From Candidatus Gastranaerophilales bacterium (GTDB taxonomy: Bacteria > Cyanobacteriota > Vampirovibrionia > Gastranaerophilales > Gastranaerophilaceae), in NCBI GenBank assembly GCA_947625345.1, contig CANQNX010000005.1:1-49780 (forward strand): a stretch of DNA of 49,780 nt, written 5' to 3'. Positions 1 through 8,255 of the stretch are shown here, one piece after another (position 1 is the first letter of the stretch; each line of letters begins with the position of its first letter). The notes beneath the pieces were generated by a model that ran no database searches, was not told the DNA's origin, and saw nothing but the letters and a program-made list of their open reading frames with translations. The translations under genes and the position numbers were made by a program.

Positions 1-2
1 AA

Positions 3-539
3 TATCCGACAGCCGCTGTAATATATAATTTAATCGAACCCTTCGGTGATGAAGAAAGAGTTAAAAATTGCATTAAACATTTAACTAACACAAAAGAATT
101 AATTACAAAAAAAGAATTTGATTACTATAATCTATTTTCAAATAATATCATTCCGACTTTTTCTTGCGTAATGGCAAAAAAAGATGTTCTCTTAACCATT
201 CCTTTTGAATTTGAAGTGCCAAAATGCTTCGACTGGTATTTATGGAATACAATTATTCAAAAATATCCAATTGTATACATAGATAAACCTTTAACCAAAT
301 TCAGATTACATAAAACAAGTTTATCCTGTTTAAAAAAACAAAAAACATCAATATATAATGCATTATTAAACATATCTGAAAGAAAATATAAAATTAATCT
401 TCCTTATAATATTTTTAAATTTTATAAAAAATTTACATCTTTTGAAAAAATATTCAGAACATTAGTTCGCCCAATAGATAAGTTTATTTATAACAAACTT
501 TATAAATCAAAAAAAGTAAGCGTTATTATAGAATCCTAA
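3..539 (+). CDS. Glycosyltransferase family 2, C-terminal part (5' end outside window)
   Basis: The reading frame is open from the left edge (first full codon at base 3) to a TAA at 537-539, so this is the C-terminal 178 residues of a longer protein. The first ATG, at 171, is probably internal because the same frame continues upstream without a stop. The stretch CFDWYLWNTIIQKYPIVYID followed by KPLTKFRLHKTSLS matches the end of the GT-A catalytic domain in family 2 glycosyltransferases, where a D-W-x-L-W motif is followed by a 'Y-x-x-x-P-L-x-x-Y/F-R-x-H' segment. The donor and acceptor sugars cannot be told. The tail is Lys/Tyr/Phe-rich and may contact the membrane. Its 3' end overlaps the convergent ABC ATPase gene by 14 bases. 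Confidence 0.7.
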   Translation, partial: YPTAAVIYNLIEPFGDEERVKNCIKHLTNTKELITKKEFDYYNLFSNNIIPTFSCVMAKKDVLLTIPFEFEVPKCFDWYLWNTIIQKYPIVYIDKPLTKFRLHKTSLSCLKKQKTSIYNALLNISERKYKINLPYNIFKFYKKFTSFEKIFRTLVRPIDKFIYNKLYKSKKVSVIIES

Positions 540-1587
540 GATTAGTTTTTGAATCAAAAAACATAAGATTTAGAGTGTTAAATCCGAGTTTAATCTTTTT
601 ATCAACATTAAAATCAGAACTTAGTACACAGGAACATTCACAATCATTAGCCTTAAAATAAATAATACGATTTGCACCAAGCATTTCCGAAATTTCAACA
701 TCTGCAGAAAATTCAAAATTTGATGACTGACTGTTAAATTTCTCAGCTCTCAGCCCTAATATAACTGATTTATAATCTTTTAATTTCAATTTCTGATTAT
801 CATTAAGCATAAACTCACTACCGTTTATACTTACAAATGAATTATCAGTTATCTCTACGGGAATAAAATTCATGGAAGGAGAGCCTAAAAAACCGCCTAC
901 AAACTTATTAACGGGATTATTATAAACCTCATCGGGGCTTCCGGTCTGCTGAATTATTCCGCCGTCAATAACCGCTATTCTATCCCCCATTGTCATTGCT
1001 TCTGTTTGATCATGAGTGACATAAATAAATGTTGTTTGAAGTTTTTCGTGCAATTTCTTTATGGATGAGCGCATCTGGACTCTTAACTTAGCATCAAGAT
1101 TAGACAACGGTTCATCCATAAGAAAGACTTTAGGATTTCTGACAATAGCTCTTCCTAATGCCACTCTCTGTCGTTGACCGCCTGAAAGCTGTTTGGGTTT
1201 TCTGTTTAATAAATCAGTTAAATTTAACATCTCCGCAGCTGATTTTACTTTTTCATCAATTTCCTTTTGACTTAATTTTCTCATCTTTAAAGGAAATGCC
1301 ATATTATCATATACACTCATATGCGGATAAAGCGCATAATTTTGGAATACAAATGCAATATCCCTGTCTTTAGGATGCACATTATTTACACATTTTCCGT
1401 CTATATATATTTCACCCGATGTAATATCTTCAAGTCCGGCAATCATTCTTAAAATAGTTGATTTTCCGCATCCTGACGACCCGACTAAAACCAAAAATTC
1501 CTTATCTTCTATCGTTAATGACACATCGTCTATTATTTTTTTTGTATCATATATTTTTATAATATTTTTTAGTTCTACTTTCGCCAT
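526..1587 (-). CDS. ugpC: ABC transporter ATP-binding protein, MalK/UgpC/MsmX family
   Basis: Cytoplasmic ATPase that powers a carbohydrate or glycerol-phosphate importer. Visible motifs in order: Walker A GSSGCGKST, Q-loop FVFQNYALYPH, signature LSGGQRQRVALGRA, Walker B VFLMDEPLSNLDA and H-loop YVTHDQTEAMTM. After residue 240 comes a TOBE-type regulatory region, as in MalK, MsmX and UgpC. The length (353 aa) is normal for the family. No permease or binding-protein gene is adjacent, so it may be a shared ATPase serving several sugar importers, as MsmX does in Bacillus; this is inference. It lies 9 bases downstream of the kinase-like gene on the same strand, with an AAGG ribosome site overlapping that gene's stop, so the two are probably co-transcribed. 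The exact substrate, and hence the symbol, is uncertain. Confidence 0.85.
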   Translation of the reverse strand: MAKVELKNIIKIYDTKKIIDDVSLTIEDKEFLVLVGSSGCGKSTILRMIAGLEDITSGEIYIDGKCVNNVHPKDRDIAFVFQNYALYPHMSVYDNMAFPLKMRKLSQKEIDEKVKSAAEMLNLTDLLNRKPKQLSGGQRQRVALGRAIVRNPKVFLMDEPLSNLDAKLRVQMRSSIKKLHEKLQTTFIYVTHDQTEAMTMGDRIAVIDGGIIQQTGSPDEVYNNPVNKFVGGFLGSPSMNFIPVEITDNSFVSINGSEFMLNDNQKLKLKDYKSVILGLRAEKFNSQSSNFEFSADVEISEMLGANRIIYFKANDCECSCVLSSDFNVDKKIKLGFNTLNLMFFDSKTNLRIL

Positions 1588-1596
1588 TGAAACACC

Positions 1597-2736
1597 TTAT
1601 TCTACCAATGTTTTTTCAACAGGAATTATAAAACTGAATGTTACCTGATTTGCATATTCATTATTTATCCAAATTTCACCTTTTAATTTATTTATAAATT
1701 TCTTTGAACTGCCTAAAAGTATGCTTTGAAGCATATATTTTTTTGAATTTTTATCCGCCTGCACATAAGGGTCAAAAATATCAGCATTACTGTATTGTGA
1801 AGCATCTATGCCCTTTATGTTTATTTCAAACATAAAATAAGATTTTTCATTTGTATTATTATCTATTTCAAATCCTTTTGAAATTATAAGCTCCGGCAAA
1901 GGATTAGAAACAGAAATATTAATAGCTCCGGTATCAATCACATTAATTGCATTTTCTATTAAATTAGTCATAACGGTTTTTACAACTTCTTTATCCGTAT
2001 AACAATTCTGTTTAAGTAAATCGGAGGTATTTGTCGTCATTGTAACATCTCTGTTTATTAATTTAGATGCCTCTTCATTAATAACTACGGTTAAAAGCCC
2101 CAAAATATCAAAGTTTGTATATTCAAACTTATAAATATCTGATTCAACCTCTGACATTTCTGTCAATTTTTCAAGGAAAAGTAAAAGTTCATTTGAATTG
2201 GAATTTATAATTTTAATATATTTTTGCTGTTTATCGTTTAAATCACCGCTCAAGCCCTCTAACATAGCCTGCGAAAAACCTGCAACGGAATGCAAAGGAG
2301 ATATTAAAAAATTTGACATCTTTGAAAGAAGAACATTCTTTGTATGATTTAATATTTTATGCTCTTGTCTTTCCGTTATTAACTCATCTAAAAGTGAATG
2401 GTCTTGAGTATTATCTATAATCGTTAATATATATTTCTTATTTTTGCCGTTGGATATGTCAACAACTTTTACATCCGTAATTTTATTATTTTGTTCTTCA
2501 GATACTATCTTTAAAATCTGCTTAATTTCTTCATCTTTATTTTTAATTATATTATCGGTATCAATGAGAAAATATTCATTTATATTTTTACCTCTGAGTT
2601 TTTGAGTCTCAAACAGAGAAAAAGCTCTTTTATTTGCGTAAAGTATTTTTCCTTTATCATCAATAACTAAAACAGCTTCAGGCAAGTGTGTTAATATATT
2701 GTACTGTTTCCCGAATATCAGGCTAAATATGCTCAT
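1597..2736 (-). CDS. PAS-domain histidine-kinase-like protein lacking the phospho-acceptor His (pseudokinase)
   Basis: Residues about 12-115 resemble a PAS sensor domain (LPEAVLVIDDKGKILYANKRA), followed by a short coiled linker, a HisKA-like helical pair and an HATPase-like region. In the HisKA block the usual SHELRTPL reads SNFLISPL, so Asn replaces the histidine (residue 142). In the ATPase part an N-box-like NLIENAINVI is present, but the DxGxGI loop reads IKGIDASQ and no GLGL loop is visible. It is therefore unlikely to autophosphorylate and may act as a scaffold or sensor. The ATG at 2736 has AAGGA eight bases upstream and is preferred over a TTG eight codons earlier, which also has an AGGA upstream. 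It is the first gene of a two-gene unit with the ABC ATPase. No transmembrane segment is evident apart from a hydrophobic N-terminus. Confidence 0.7.
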   Translation of the reverse strand: MSIFSLIFGKQYNILTHLPEAVLVIDDKGKILYANKRAFSLFETQKLRGKNINEYFLIDTDNIIKNKDEEIKQILKIVSEEQNNKITDVKVVDISNGKNKKYILTIIDNTQDHSLLDELITERQEHKILNHTKNVLLSKMSNFLISPLHSVAGFSQAMLEGLSGDLNDKQQKYIKIINSNSNELLLFLEKLTEMSEVESDIYKFEYTNFDILGLLTVVINEEASKLINRDVTMTTNTSDLLKQNCYTDKEVVKTVMTNLIENAINVIDTGAINISVSNPLPELIISKGFEIDNNTNEKSYFMFEINIKGIDASQYSNADIFDPYVQADKNSKKYMLQSILLGSSKKFINKLKGEIWINNEYANQVTFSFIIPVEKTLVE

Positions 2737-2810
2737 TATAAAATTCCTTATAATATTCAAATAATAATTCCTGTTGAATATTTTAGCATATTATAAACAA
2801 ATTTAAAAAT

Positions 2811-2854
2811 TAAAAAAAATCTAACCGGAGAGTGGAACATAAATTCCGGTTAGA
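2811..2854 (-). terminator. Intrinsic terminator after the sigma factor gene
   Basis: Perfect 10-bp inverted repeat TCTAACCGGA (2820-2829) and TCCGGTTAGA (2845-2854) with a 15-base loop. Read on the minus strand it is followed at once by eight T (2819-2812). It lies 7 bases after the stop of the sigma gene and before the kinase-like gene, so it separates the two transcription units. Confidence 0.85.
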
Positions 2855-2861
2855 ATATTTA

Positions 2862-3809
2862 TCAGCTTATATAGTCTTTCAGATATTTAACAGCGCTAAT
2901 ACTTCTCAATTTTTTTAATGCAATACTTTCTATCTGTCTGATTCTTTCCTTTGAAAACCCCATGTCATGCCCTAATTCCTCTAATGTTTTAGGTTTTTCT
3001 CCGTCAATACCGAAACGTTTAATTATTATTCTCCTTTCCTTATTATTTAATTCTTTTAAAATTTTATTAATATGCATTTTTAACATTGTACTTTGAGTAT
3101 TATTCTCGGGAGAATGATAATTGTCATCGGAAATATAATCTTCTAAAGACAGATTTTCAGCAACAGGTGTATCAAGGCTTATCGGCTCTAATTTCATTGT
3201 ATTAAGAGCAATCTCAACTTGTTTTTCCGGTATTTTAAGTTTTGCCGCCAACTCTTCAACCGTAGGTTCACGCCCCATAGAATAAGACAAATCAAATAAT
3301 GCCTTCTTAACAATTCTGATTTTATCAGACATATGTACGGGGATTCTTATAACTTTTGAATTATTTGCTATTGCTCTCACTATGGTCTGCCTTATCCACC
3401 AAGTAGCATAAGTGGAAAATTTAAACCCTTTTGAATAGTCATATCTGTTTGCGGCTTTGATTAATCCTAAAGACCCCTCCTGAACTAAATCCATGAACAA
3501 AACACCTTGTCCCGTATATTTTTTTGCAATACTGACAACTAATCTTAAATTTGCCTGTATAAGCTTTTTCTTTGCGATTAGTGATTGTTTCTCATCCCCT
3601 TCTATTATTTCCTTTCCCAACTCTTGCTCTTCATTTAGCTTTAACAACTTTGTTTTACCTATATCTTTCAAATACATCTGCAAAATATCATCTTTATAAA
3701 CAACATTATTAAAAGAAGTTATTTCCTCCTCATTTTCATCCTGCGAATTTGAAACTGTCTCAACATAATTTTCATCAAGACAATATTCATCAATATATTG
3801 AATCCCCAT
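2862..3809 (-). CDS. RNA polymerase sigma factor, sigma-70 family (RpoD/SigA-like, short N-terminus)
   Basis: Contains region 1.2 ([17 protein letters not shown]), region 2 ([30 protein letters not shown], then [14 protein letters not shown]), region 3 ([19 protein letters not shown]) and region 4 with a helix-turn-helix ([20 protein letters not shown]). It would direct RNA polymerase to -10/-35 promoters. It lacks a long region 1.1, and at 315 aa is shorter than many housekeeping sigma factors, so it could be a primary or a group 2 factor. The ATG at 3809 has GAGGGA eight bases upstream. An in-frame ATG at 3905 would add 32 basic residues but has no ribosome site, so I reject it. It is divergent from the gene at 4039 and ends in a clear terminator. 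Confidence 0.9.
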   Translation of the reverse strand: MGIQYIDEYCLDENYVETVSNSQDENEEEITSFNNVVYKDDILQMYLKDIGKTKLLKLNEEQELGKEIIEGDEKQSLIAKKKLIQANLRLVVSIAKKYTGQGVLFMDLVQEGSLGLIKAANRYDYSKGFKFSTYATWWIRQTIVRAIANNSKVIRIPVHMSDKIRIVKKALFDLSYSMGREPTVEELAAKLKIPEKQVEIALNTMKLEPISLDTPVAENLSLEDYISDDNYHSPENNTQSTMLKMHINKILKELNNKERRIIIKRFGIDGEKPKTLEELGHDMGFSKERIRQIESIALKKLRSISAVKYLKDYIS

Positions 3810-4038
3810 AAAAATATCCCTCACTCTTATTAAAGTTTCGGACGAAAAATTTTTAGATGAGTTCCTTATCTTTTTTAAAAAAATTGACTTTATAAAAAAA
3901 AACATTAATAAAGATTCAGTGTAAGATACAAGTTTTAAAATTTTGTTAACATAACTTAATAAAATTTTAAAAAAAATTAAAGTTAGTATTAAACTCTGTC
4001 GATATAGAAATTACAGTAACAATTGATGGAGAAGGACA

Positions 4039-5001
4039 ATGGGCTTAGCAGCATCTCAGGCAAGATTTTTAGGTATTACGGCAAGAAAATCCAACATAGA
4101 ATATGAAGGACAACAGGTAAACCAACAACGTACGGCTTTAGCTGAAGAAGTAAATTCGCTATATAACAAGCTTTTATCATTGGATGTACCTATAGCTCCC
4201 GATGCTACTGATTATTATGAAACAAATTATTCATTTAATATTTCCTCATCTCAAAGCGGATATAAGGGTGAATATTTGATAAAAGAATATTATGAGAATG
4301 CAGACGGAACATATTATATTAAAGTTGATCGTACAGTTGATAAAGTAATTGCAGAAGAAAATAACCTTCCGGAAAATAAATGGGAAATTATACAAGATGC
4401 CGACGGAAAATATTACTTAAAACAAATCGGCAGTGAAGAAAATAAATTTGAATTATCAGAAATAACTGATACTGCAAAAAATGAAGAAATACGTAATTTA
4501 ATTAACGAAACAGCAGGAATTGATCATGTAGCAGATGATACATCATTTTATTCATACAAAACAAGTGACGGTCTGACATATTACATTGATAAAGGTCAAG
4601 TTGAAACAAAAGAACCAAAACACTCATATTTAAAAACTAATAAAACAACAACGACATCAGATTCATTTGATAATGTAAAAATAACATTTGATGCAAATAA
4701 CAGAATGTCATCAATCACAATACCTGATGTAGTAACAGGTTTAGATGTTGATACAACAAGAGTGCATAATGATGAAGCTTATGAAGCTGCATTAAGAGAT
4801 TATACAATGAGCAAAGATGAATACAATAAAATGGTTGCGGATTTAAATGCTCAAACAGAATCTTTACAACAAGAAGATAAAGTACTCGAACTCAGATTAA
4901 ATCAAATTGATACAGAACAAAACGAACTTCAAACAGAATTAGAAGCCGTTAAGAAAGTACTTGAAGAAAACATAGAAAATACATTTAAGACATTTGCATA
5001 A
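4039..5001 (+). CDS. Lineage-type protein with MGLAASQARFLGITARKS N-terminus, function unknown
   Basis: 320 aa, not assignable to a characterised family. The first ~50 residues form a basic amphipathic helix region (MGLAASQARFLGITARKS, then a Gln/Asn-rich stretch and ALAEEVNSLYNKLLSLDVP) that I associate with Melainabacteria hypothetical proteins and that loosely recalls the N-terminal helices of flagellar-type secreted subunits. The middle (60-235) is Tyr/Thr-rich and probably beta-rich, with repeated 'DGxYYxK'-like segments (residues about 93-99 and 122-127). The C-terminus (about 260-320) is a Glu/Leu/Gln heptad coiled coil ending in NTFKTFA. There is no Sec signal peptide and no membrane segment. 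Helical ends flanking a variable centre would suit a secreted, polymerising or translocated subunit; that is inference. GGAGAAGGA precedes the ATG. The next gene follows after 60 bases on the same strand. Confidence 0.6.
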   Translation: MGLAASQARFLGITARKSNIEYEGQQVNQQRTALAEEVNSLYNKLLSLDVPIAPDATDYYETNYSFNISSSQSGYKGEYLIKEYYENADGTYYIKVDRTVDKVIAEENNLPENKWEIIQDADGKYYLKQIGSEENKFELSEITDTAKNEEIRNLINETAGIDHVADDTSFYSYKTSDGLTYYIDKGQVETKEPKHSYLKTNKTTTTSDSFDNVKITFDANNRMSSITIPDVVTGLDVDTTRVHNDEAYEAALRDYTMSKDEYNKMVADLNAQTESLQQEDKVLELRLNQIDTEQNELQTELEAVKKVLEENIENTFKTFA

Positions 5002-5061
5002 TAAACAAATTCTTAAATAAAACTGTGCAAACACAAATAAACACTAAAGGAATGTAAGAAG

Positions 5062-5868
5062 ATGAGTTACAAAAATGACAGTTACTTAGTTATTTCAAAC
5101 AAGTATGGAACTTTAAGCAGTGATGCGAAAGCAATGCTATTTGAGACATACGACCTTTTAAGAGATATAACGGTATCAGGATCTGCATCAGACGGTGCAG
5201 GCTTTGGTACGGCAGGAAGTTTTTTGTGGAAATTGGCGAGTATGATATCCCCAAGTTCATTTATGTCAACAATGGGAGGGGGAACGGCACTTAACATTCC
5301 GGGGACTTCATACTGGTCACCATCGAACACAACAAACGGTTCAACCTCAGCTTTCGGAATAGGCTCTTTATCTCAATATTCGGGATTTACAGGCGGTGCA
5401 AGCCCGATTATACAAGGTTTTGGAACATCAACCCAAGAAGGATTTATGACCGGCGGTGCATCTTCTTTAACAACAATAGGAGATATAGCAGGCTCAACAG
5501 GTCTTAATGCCTTAGGATATACTGCAGGTCTTGCTTCAGGATTCGGTTTCGGTGACAGTTTCTTACTTCCTGCAGCAGGTGTTGTGTCAGGCTTTGGCGG
5601 AATTTTACAGGCTATGTCCCCTTATTTAGGGTCGTTTGGACTGGGTACAACTTTAATAGGTAACTTATTACAAGGTGTTTCAAGTGCGCCTTTAGCTGCT
5701 TATCAAAAGGTTACCAGCAGTATTTTAAATAATGCCGATGTTATACTTGAAAATAAAGTTAAAAACATTGAAACAGTTTGCAAAATGTTGGATGCTCAAA
5801 ATGATGTCGTTAAGAAGATGTTAAAAGATGATATCGACGGCATGAAAGATAAACTTCAAAATATGTAA
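5062..5868 (+). CDS. Gly/Ser-rich protein of unknown function
   Basis: 268 aa without a recognisable domain. Residues 1-35 are a soluble mixed helix (SNKYGTLSSDAKAMLFETYDLLRD). Residues 40-215 are very rich in Gly, Ser, Thr, Ala and Phe, with recurring 'GFG', 'TGGAS' and 'FGIGSLS'-like units and moderately hydrophobic stretches (SFLLPAAGVVSGFGGILQA). Residues 220-268 are a Lys/Asp-rich amphipathic helix (NNADVILENKVKNIETVCKM onward). There is no signal peptide. It is co-oriented with, and 60 bases downstream of, the preceding unknown protein and is followed by a terminator, so the two probably form one transcript and may be partners. Base composition is slightly richer in G than its neighbours because of the Gly codons. 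An opposite-strand frame across 5082-5330 is a by-product of this composition. Confidence 0.55.
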   Translation: MSYKNDSYLVISNKYGTLSSDAKAMLFETYDLLRDITVSGSASDGAGFGTAGSFLWKLASMISPSSFMSTMGGGTALNIPGTSYWSPSNTTNGSTSAFGIGSLSQYSGFTGGASPIIQGFGTSTQEGFMTGGASSLTTIGDIAGSTGLNALGYTAGLASGFGFGDSFLLPAAGVVSGFGGILQAMSPYLGSFGLGTTLIGNLLQGVSSAPLAAYQKVTSSILNNADVILENKVKNIETVCKMLDAQNDVVKKMLKDDIDGMKDKLQNM

Positions 5869-5892
5869 CTTCTTTCTTCTTTTATTTTATAA

Positions 5893-5927
5893 AAATTTCC
5901 CAATTCATAAGGATTGGGAAATTTTTT
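5893..5927 (+). terminator. Intrinsic terminator after the two-gene unknown operon
   Basis: Perfect 12-bp inverted repeat AAATTTCCCAAT (5893-5904) and ATTGGGAAATTT (5913-5924), loop of 8 bases, followed by further T residues. It lies 24 bases downstream of the stop at 5868. Confidence 0.85.
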
Positions 5928-5998
5928 AGCCAAATGGCTATTATTTGTTATCCGGTTGGTTTATTTATACATTAAATTTTGTAACTTATAATATCGCT

Positions 5999-6505
5999 AT
6001 GACTAAAAAGGTTACTAGTATAATTTGTTCGGGAAACTTTTGCGATAAGGCACGCAGACGTAATTTTGTTTCAGCAATTTTTAAAATAGAATCACTCAAA
6101 TTTCCTCTGATATCTTGGATTTACGGTAAATTTTTTCTGAGACAATTTTTTATTTTTATATTAATCAATAACTTATTATTACCTTTATCGGCAAAGGCAA
6201 AAATGTATGAAAAAGATTACGTAAACCAATATTGCGGTGGTTATATTGAGTATGTACTACCCGATAAAACAAGAGTTGACTGTTTAACCGAGGAATATGC
6301 CATAGAATTTGATTATGCTAAGAAGTGGGCTGAGAGTATCGGGCAATCTCTATATTATGCCAAAAAGACAGGTAAAAAACCTGCTGTTGCAATAATATTA
6401 AAAAAACCTTCGGATGAAAAATACGTAAAAAGAATTATTGAAACTGATAAAGATATAACTATTTTTAAAATTCCCGCAAATGAAAATAAAAATTTGTGCA
6501 ATTGA
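5999..6505 (+). CDS. Small exported protein with PD-(D/E)XK-like core, function unknown
   Basis: The C-terminal ~100 residues read YCGGYIEYVLPDKTRVDCLT, then EEYAIEFDYAKKWAESIGQS and LYYAKKTGKKPAVAIIL. This matches a small family I recall in proteobacteria. Its D...E-x-D-x-x-K pattern, followed by an amphipathic helix, resembles the PD-(D/E)XK nuclease fold; nuclease activity is not demonstrated by this. A hydrophobic segment FFIFILINNLLLPLSAKA looks like a signal peptide, after a long basic N-region if translation starts at the ATG at 5999. No good Shine-Dalgarno precedes that ATG. A TATAAT at 5987-5992, seven bases before it, could give a near-leaderless message. A TTG at 5945 is a less likely start. 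It contains the only CTAG tetramer I found in the window (6015-6018). Confidence 0.5.
   Translation: MTKKVTSIICSGNFCDKARRRNFVSAIFKIESLKFPLISWIYGKFFLRQFFIFILINNLLLPLSAKAKMYEKDYVNQYCGGYIEYVLPDKTRVDCLTEEYAIEFDYAKKWAESIGQSLYYAKKTGKKPAVAIILKKPSDEKYVKRIIETDKDITIFKIPANENKNLCN
6015..6018. other. Lone CTAG site in the window
   Basis: The tetramer CTAG, target of MjaI-type restriction enzymes, was seen only here in a by-eye scan of all 49,780 bases. It lies near the 5' end of the gene starting at 5999. Confidence 0.6.
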
Positions 6506-6519
6506 TTTATAATTATTTT

Positions 6520-7068
6520 ATGAACAAAGTTATAGAAAGAAATTTTTACACAAAAGAAACACCTATAGTGGCAAGAAACCTTTTAGGAATGGTACTATCA
6601 AGGCGAACAGATAAAAATAAAATTCTAAGAGGAATAATAGTAGAAACAGAAGCCTACAGACAAGATGAAGAAGCCTGCCACGGTTATAGAGGGAAAACGA
6701 AAAGAAATGAAGCAATGTTTAAACATCCCGGAATTGCCTATGTCTATTTCACATACGGGATGTATTACTGTTTAAACATAATAACAGAAAAGGAAGGATA
6801 TGCTTCAGGAGTATTAATTCGTGCAATAGAGCCAATAAACGGGTTTTCTAACTCAAACGGGCCCGCAAAGTTGTGCCGTGAACTTAATATAACAAAAGAA
6901 CTCAATGAAATTGACGTTTGTACAAATAAATCACCTCTATGGATTGAATACGGGGAAAAAACAGATGATAAAAATGTCGTAACAACAAACAGGATAGGCA
7001 TTAATAAAGCTAAGGATTTACCTTGGAGATTTTATATTAAGGATAATAAATATGTTTCAAAACCTTAA
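6520..7068 (+). CDS. mpg: DNA-3-methyladenine glycosylase (AAG/MPG family)
   Basis: Base-excision repair enzyme that removes alkylated purines such as 3-methyladenine. Family landmarks: VARNLLGMVL near the start, the catalytic-Glu motif IVETEAYR, ACHGYRGKTKRNEAMF, the intercalating-residue region AYVYFTYGMYYCLNI, VLIRAIEP and NGPAKLCRELNI. At 182 aa it is close to the usual ~190-200. The ATG at 6520 gives the N-terminus typical of the family (NFYTKETPIVARNLLG). A GTG at 6496 would overlap the upstream gene and is less likely. No strong ribosome site is visible, so translation may be coupled to the gene ending at 6505. Its last four bases overlap the 3' end of the convergent rsmI. Confidence 0.9.
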   Translation: MNKVIERNFYTKETPIVARNLLGMVLSRRTDKNKILRGIIVETEAYRQDEEACHGYRGKTKRNEAMFKHPGIAYVYFTYGMYYCLNIITEKEGYASGVLIRAIEPINGFSNSNGPAKLCRELNITKELNEIDVCTNKSPLWIEYGEKTDDKNVVTTNRIGINKAKDLPWRFYIKDNKYVSKP

Positions 7069-7877
7069 TTGAGAGATAATTTATAAATTTTATTTTTATT
7101 TTCTCCGTATAATTTAGAAATTATTTTTGAAATATCTTTTGGACTATACCCTTCATTTTTAAGTATTTGAATTTTTTCTTTTAATACATCATCTTCCGTT
7201 GAATTTCCATTTGCGGCAAAAATCATAACAACCAATTCACCTTTAATGGGGTTATGATTATAATAATCAATAATTTCAGAGATTTTTCCGATTTTTATCT
7301 CTTCAAAAACTTTTGTTAATTCTCTGCCTACTGCAATTTTTGTATTTTCGCCTGATATTTCCAAAATATTATTTAATGTATCTTTTAATCGATTAGGAGA
7401 TTCATAAAAAACTAAATTTGAATACTTGTATTTATTTATAATCTCCGCTTGAGATTTAAAAGTTCGTCCTATAAATCCTATAAAAGAAAATTCTTCCGAA
7501 TCTCTGGGAATCAAGCTTAAAAAATCAATTAAAGCGCAAGCTCCGGGGATAGCAGTTATTTTTACATTATTTTTATACAATTCATTAATTAATACACTAC
7601 CCGGATCTGATATAAGAGGAGTACCCGCATCCGAAATTAAAGCAATATTTTTTCCTTCATTAAGAAGTGAAATAATTTTTTCACTTCTTTCTTTTTCGTT
7701 AAATTTATGGCAATCAAAGAGTTTGGAAGATATTGAATATTTATCCAATAAAATCCTGCTTACCCTTGTATCTTCACACGCAATATAATCCACATTTTTT
7801 AAAATTTCTAACGCTCTTAAGGTAATGTCTGATAAATTACCTATAGGAGTAGAAACAATATAAAAATTACCATCCAT
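7065..7877 (-). CDS. rsmI: 16S rRNA (cytidine-1402 2'-O)-methyltransferase RsmI
   Basis: 270-aa SAM-dependent methyltransferase of the tetrapyrrole-methylase fold that 2'-O-methylates C1402 in the decoding centre of 16S rRNA. Visible: FYIVSTPIGNLSDITLRALE at the start, YIACEDTRVSR, ALISDAGTPLISDPGSVL, AITAIPGACA-like IPGACALIDFLSLI, NLVFYESPNRL and VGRELTKVFEEI, all typical of RsmI. It lies 5 bases downstream of the STAS-domain gene on the same strand and is probably co-transcribed with it. The 3' end overlaps mpg by 4 bases. Confidence 0.95.
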   Translation of the reverse strand: MDGNFYIVSTPIGNLSDITLRALEILKNVDYIACEDTRVSRILLDKYSISSKLFDCHKFNEKERSEKIISLLNEGKNIALISDAGTPLISDPGSVLINELYKNNVKITAIPGACALIDFLSLIPRDSEEFSFIGFIGRTFKSQAEIINKYKYSNLVFYESPNRLKDTLNNILEISGENTKIAVGRELTKVFEEIKIGKISEIIDYYNHNPIKGELVVMIFAANGNSTEDDVLKEKIQILKNEGYSPKDISKIISKLYGENKNKIYKLSLN

Positions 7878-7882
7878 TATAT

Positions 7883-8161
7883 TTAATGCCCTTTAATAGG
7901 GTTAGAGGATACATTTTCAAATGTTTTATTTATCCCCGTAACATCTAAGATTTTACTAACATCCGGTTCCACATTGCTTATGGATAAAGCTTTATTGTTT
8001 AAAAGCGCAACTTTTTGTATCTTTAACAGCATTTTTATGGCAGTTAAATCTATTGATTTTATATTTGAAAAATCCAAATTTATTTTTTTAGCTTTTTCAA
8101 ATTCGGTATTATCTATATTTATAATATTTTTAAATAATTCAGAAGCTTTTAATATTTGCAT
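7883..8161 (-). CDS. STAS-domain protein (anti-sigma factor antagonist-like)
   Basis: 92 aa covering a single STAS domain: INLDFSNIKSIDLTAIKMLL is the central strand and phosphorylation loop, followed by a helix (KIQKVALLNNKALSISNV) and a final PDVSKILDVTGINKTF. In SpoIIAA-type antagonists the loop is usually D-S-S/T-G; here it is D-L-T-A, so the Gly is lost and only a Thr remains as a possible phospho-acceptor. It could be a small regulatory protein in a partner-switching circuit or a MlaB-like lipid-transport accessory; neither partner is adjacent. It sits immediately upstream of rsmI (5 bases). Confidence 0.7.
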   Translation of the reverse strand: MQILKASELFKNIINIDNTEFEKAKKINLDFSNIKSIDLTAIKMLLKIQKVALLNNKALSISNVEPDVSKILDVTGINKTFENVSSNPIKGH

Positions 8162-8255
8162 TTTAAAACCGACTATTCATTTATTTGTTGAATATTATTA
8201 TAATATAATTTTTATAAAAATAATGCAATAAAAAAATGTTGTTATTCACAAAATA

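Noticed and set aside
3810-3905. N-terminal extension of the sigma factor to the ATG at 3905
   Set aside because: No ribosome site; the ATG at 3809 has GAGGGA at good spacing.
5082-5330. Opposite-strand open frame of 82 codons inside the Gly/Ser-rich gene
   Set aside because: It has no ribosome site and mirrors the Gly/Ser codons of the plus-strand gene, which has good context.
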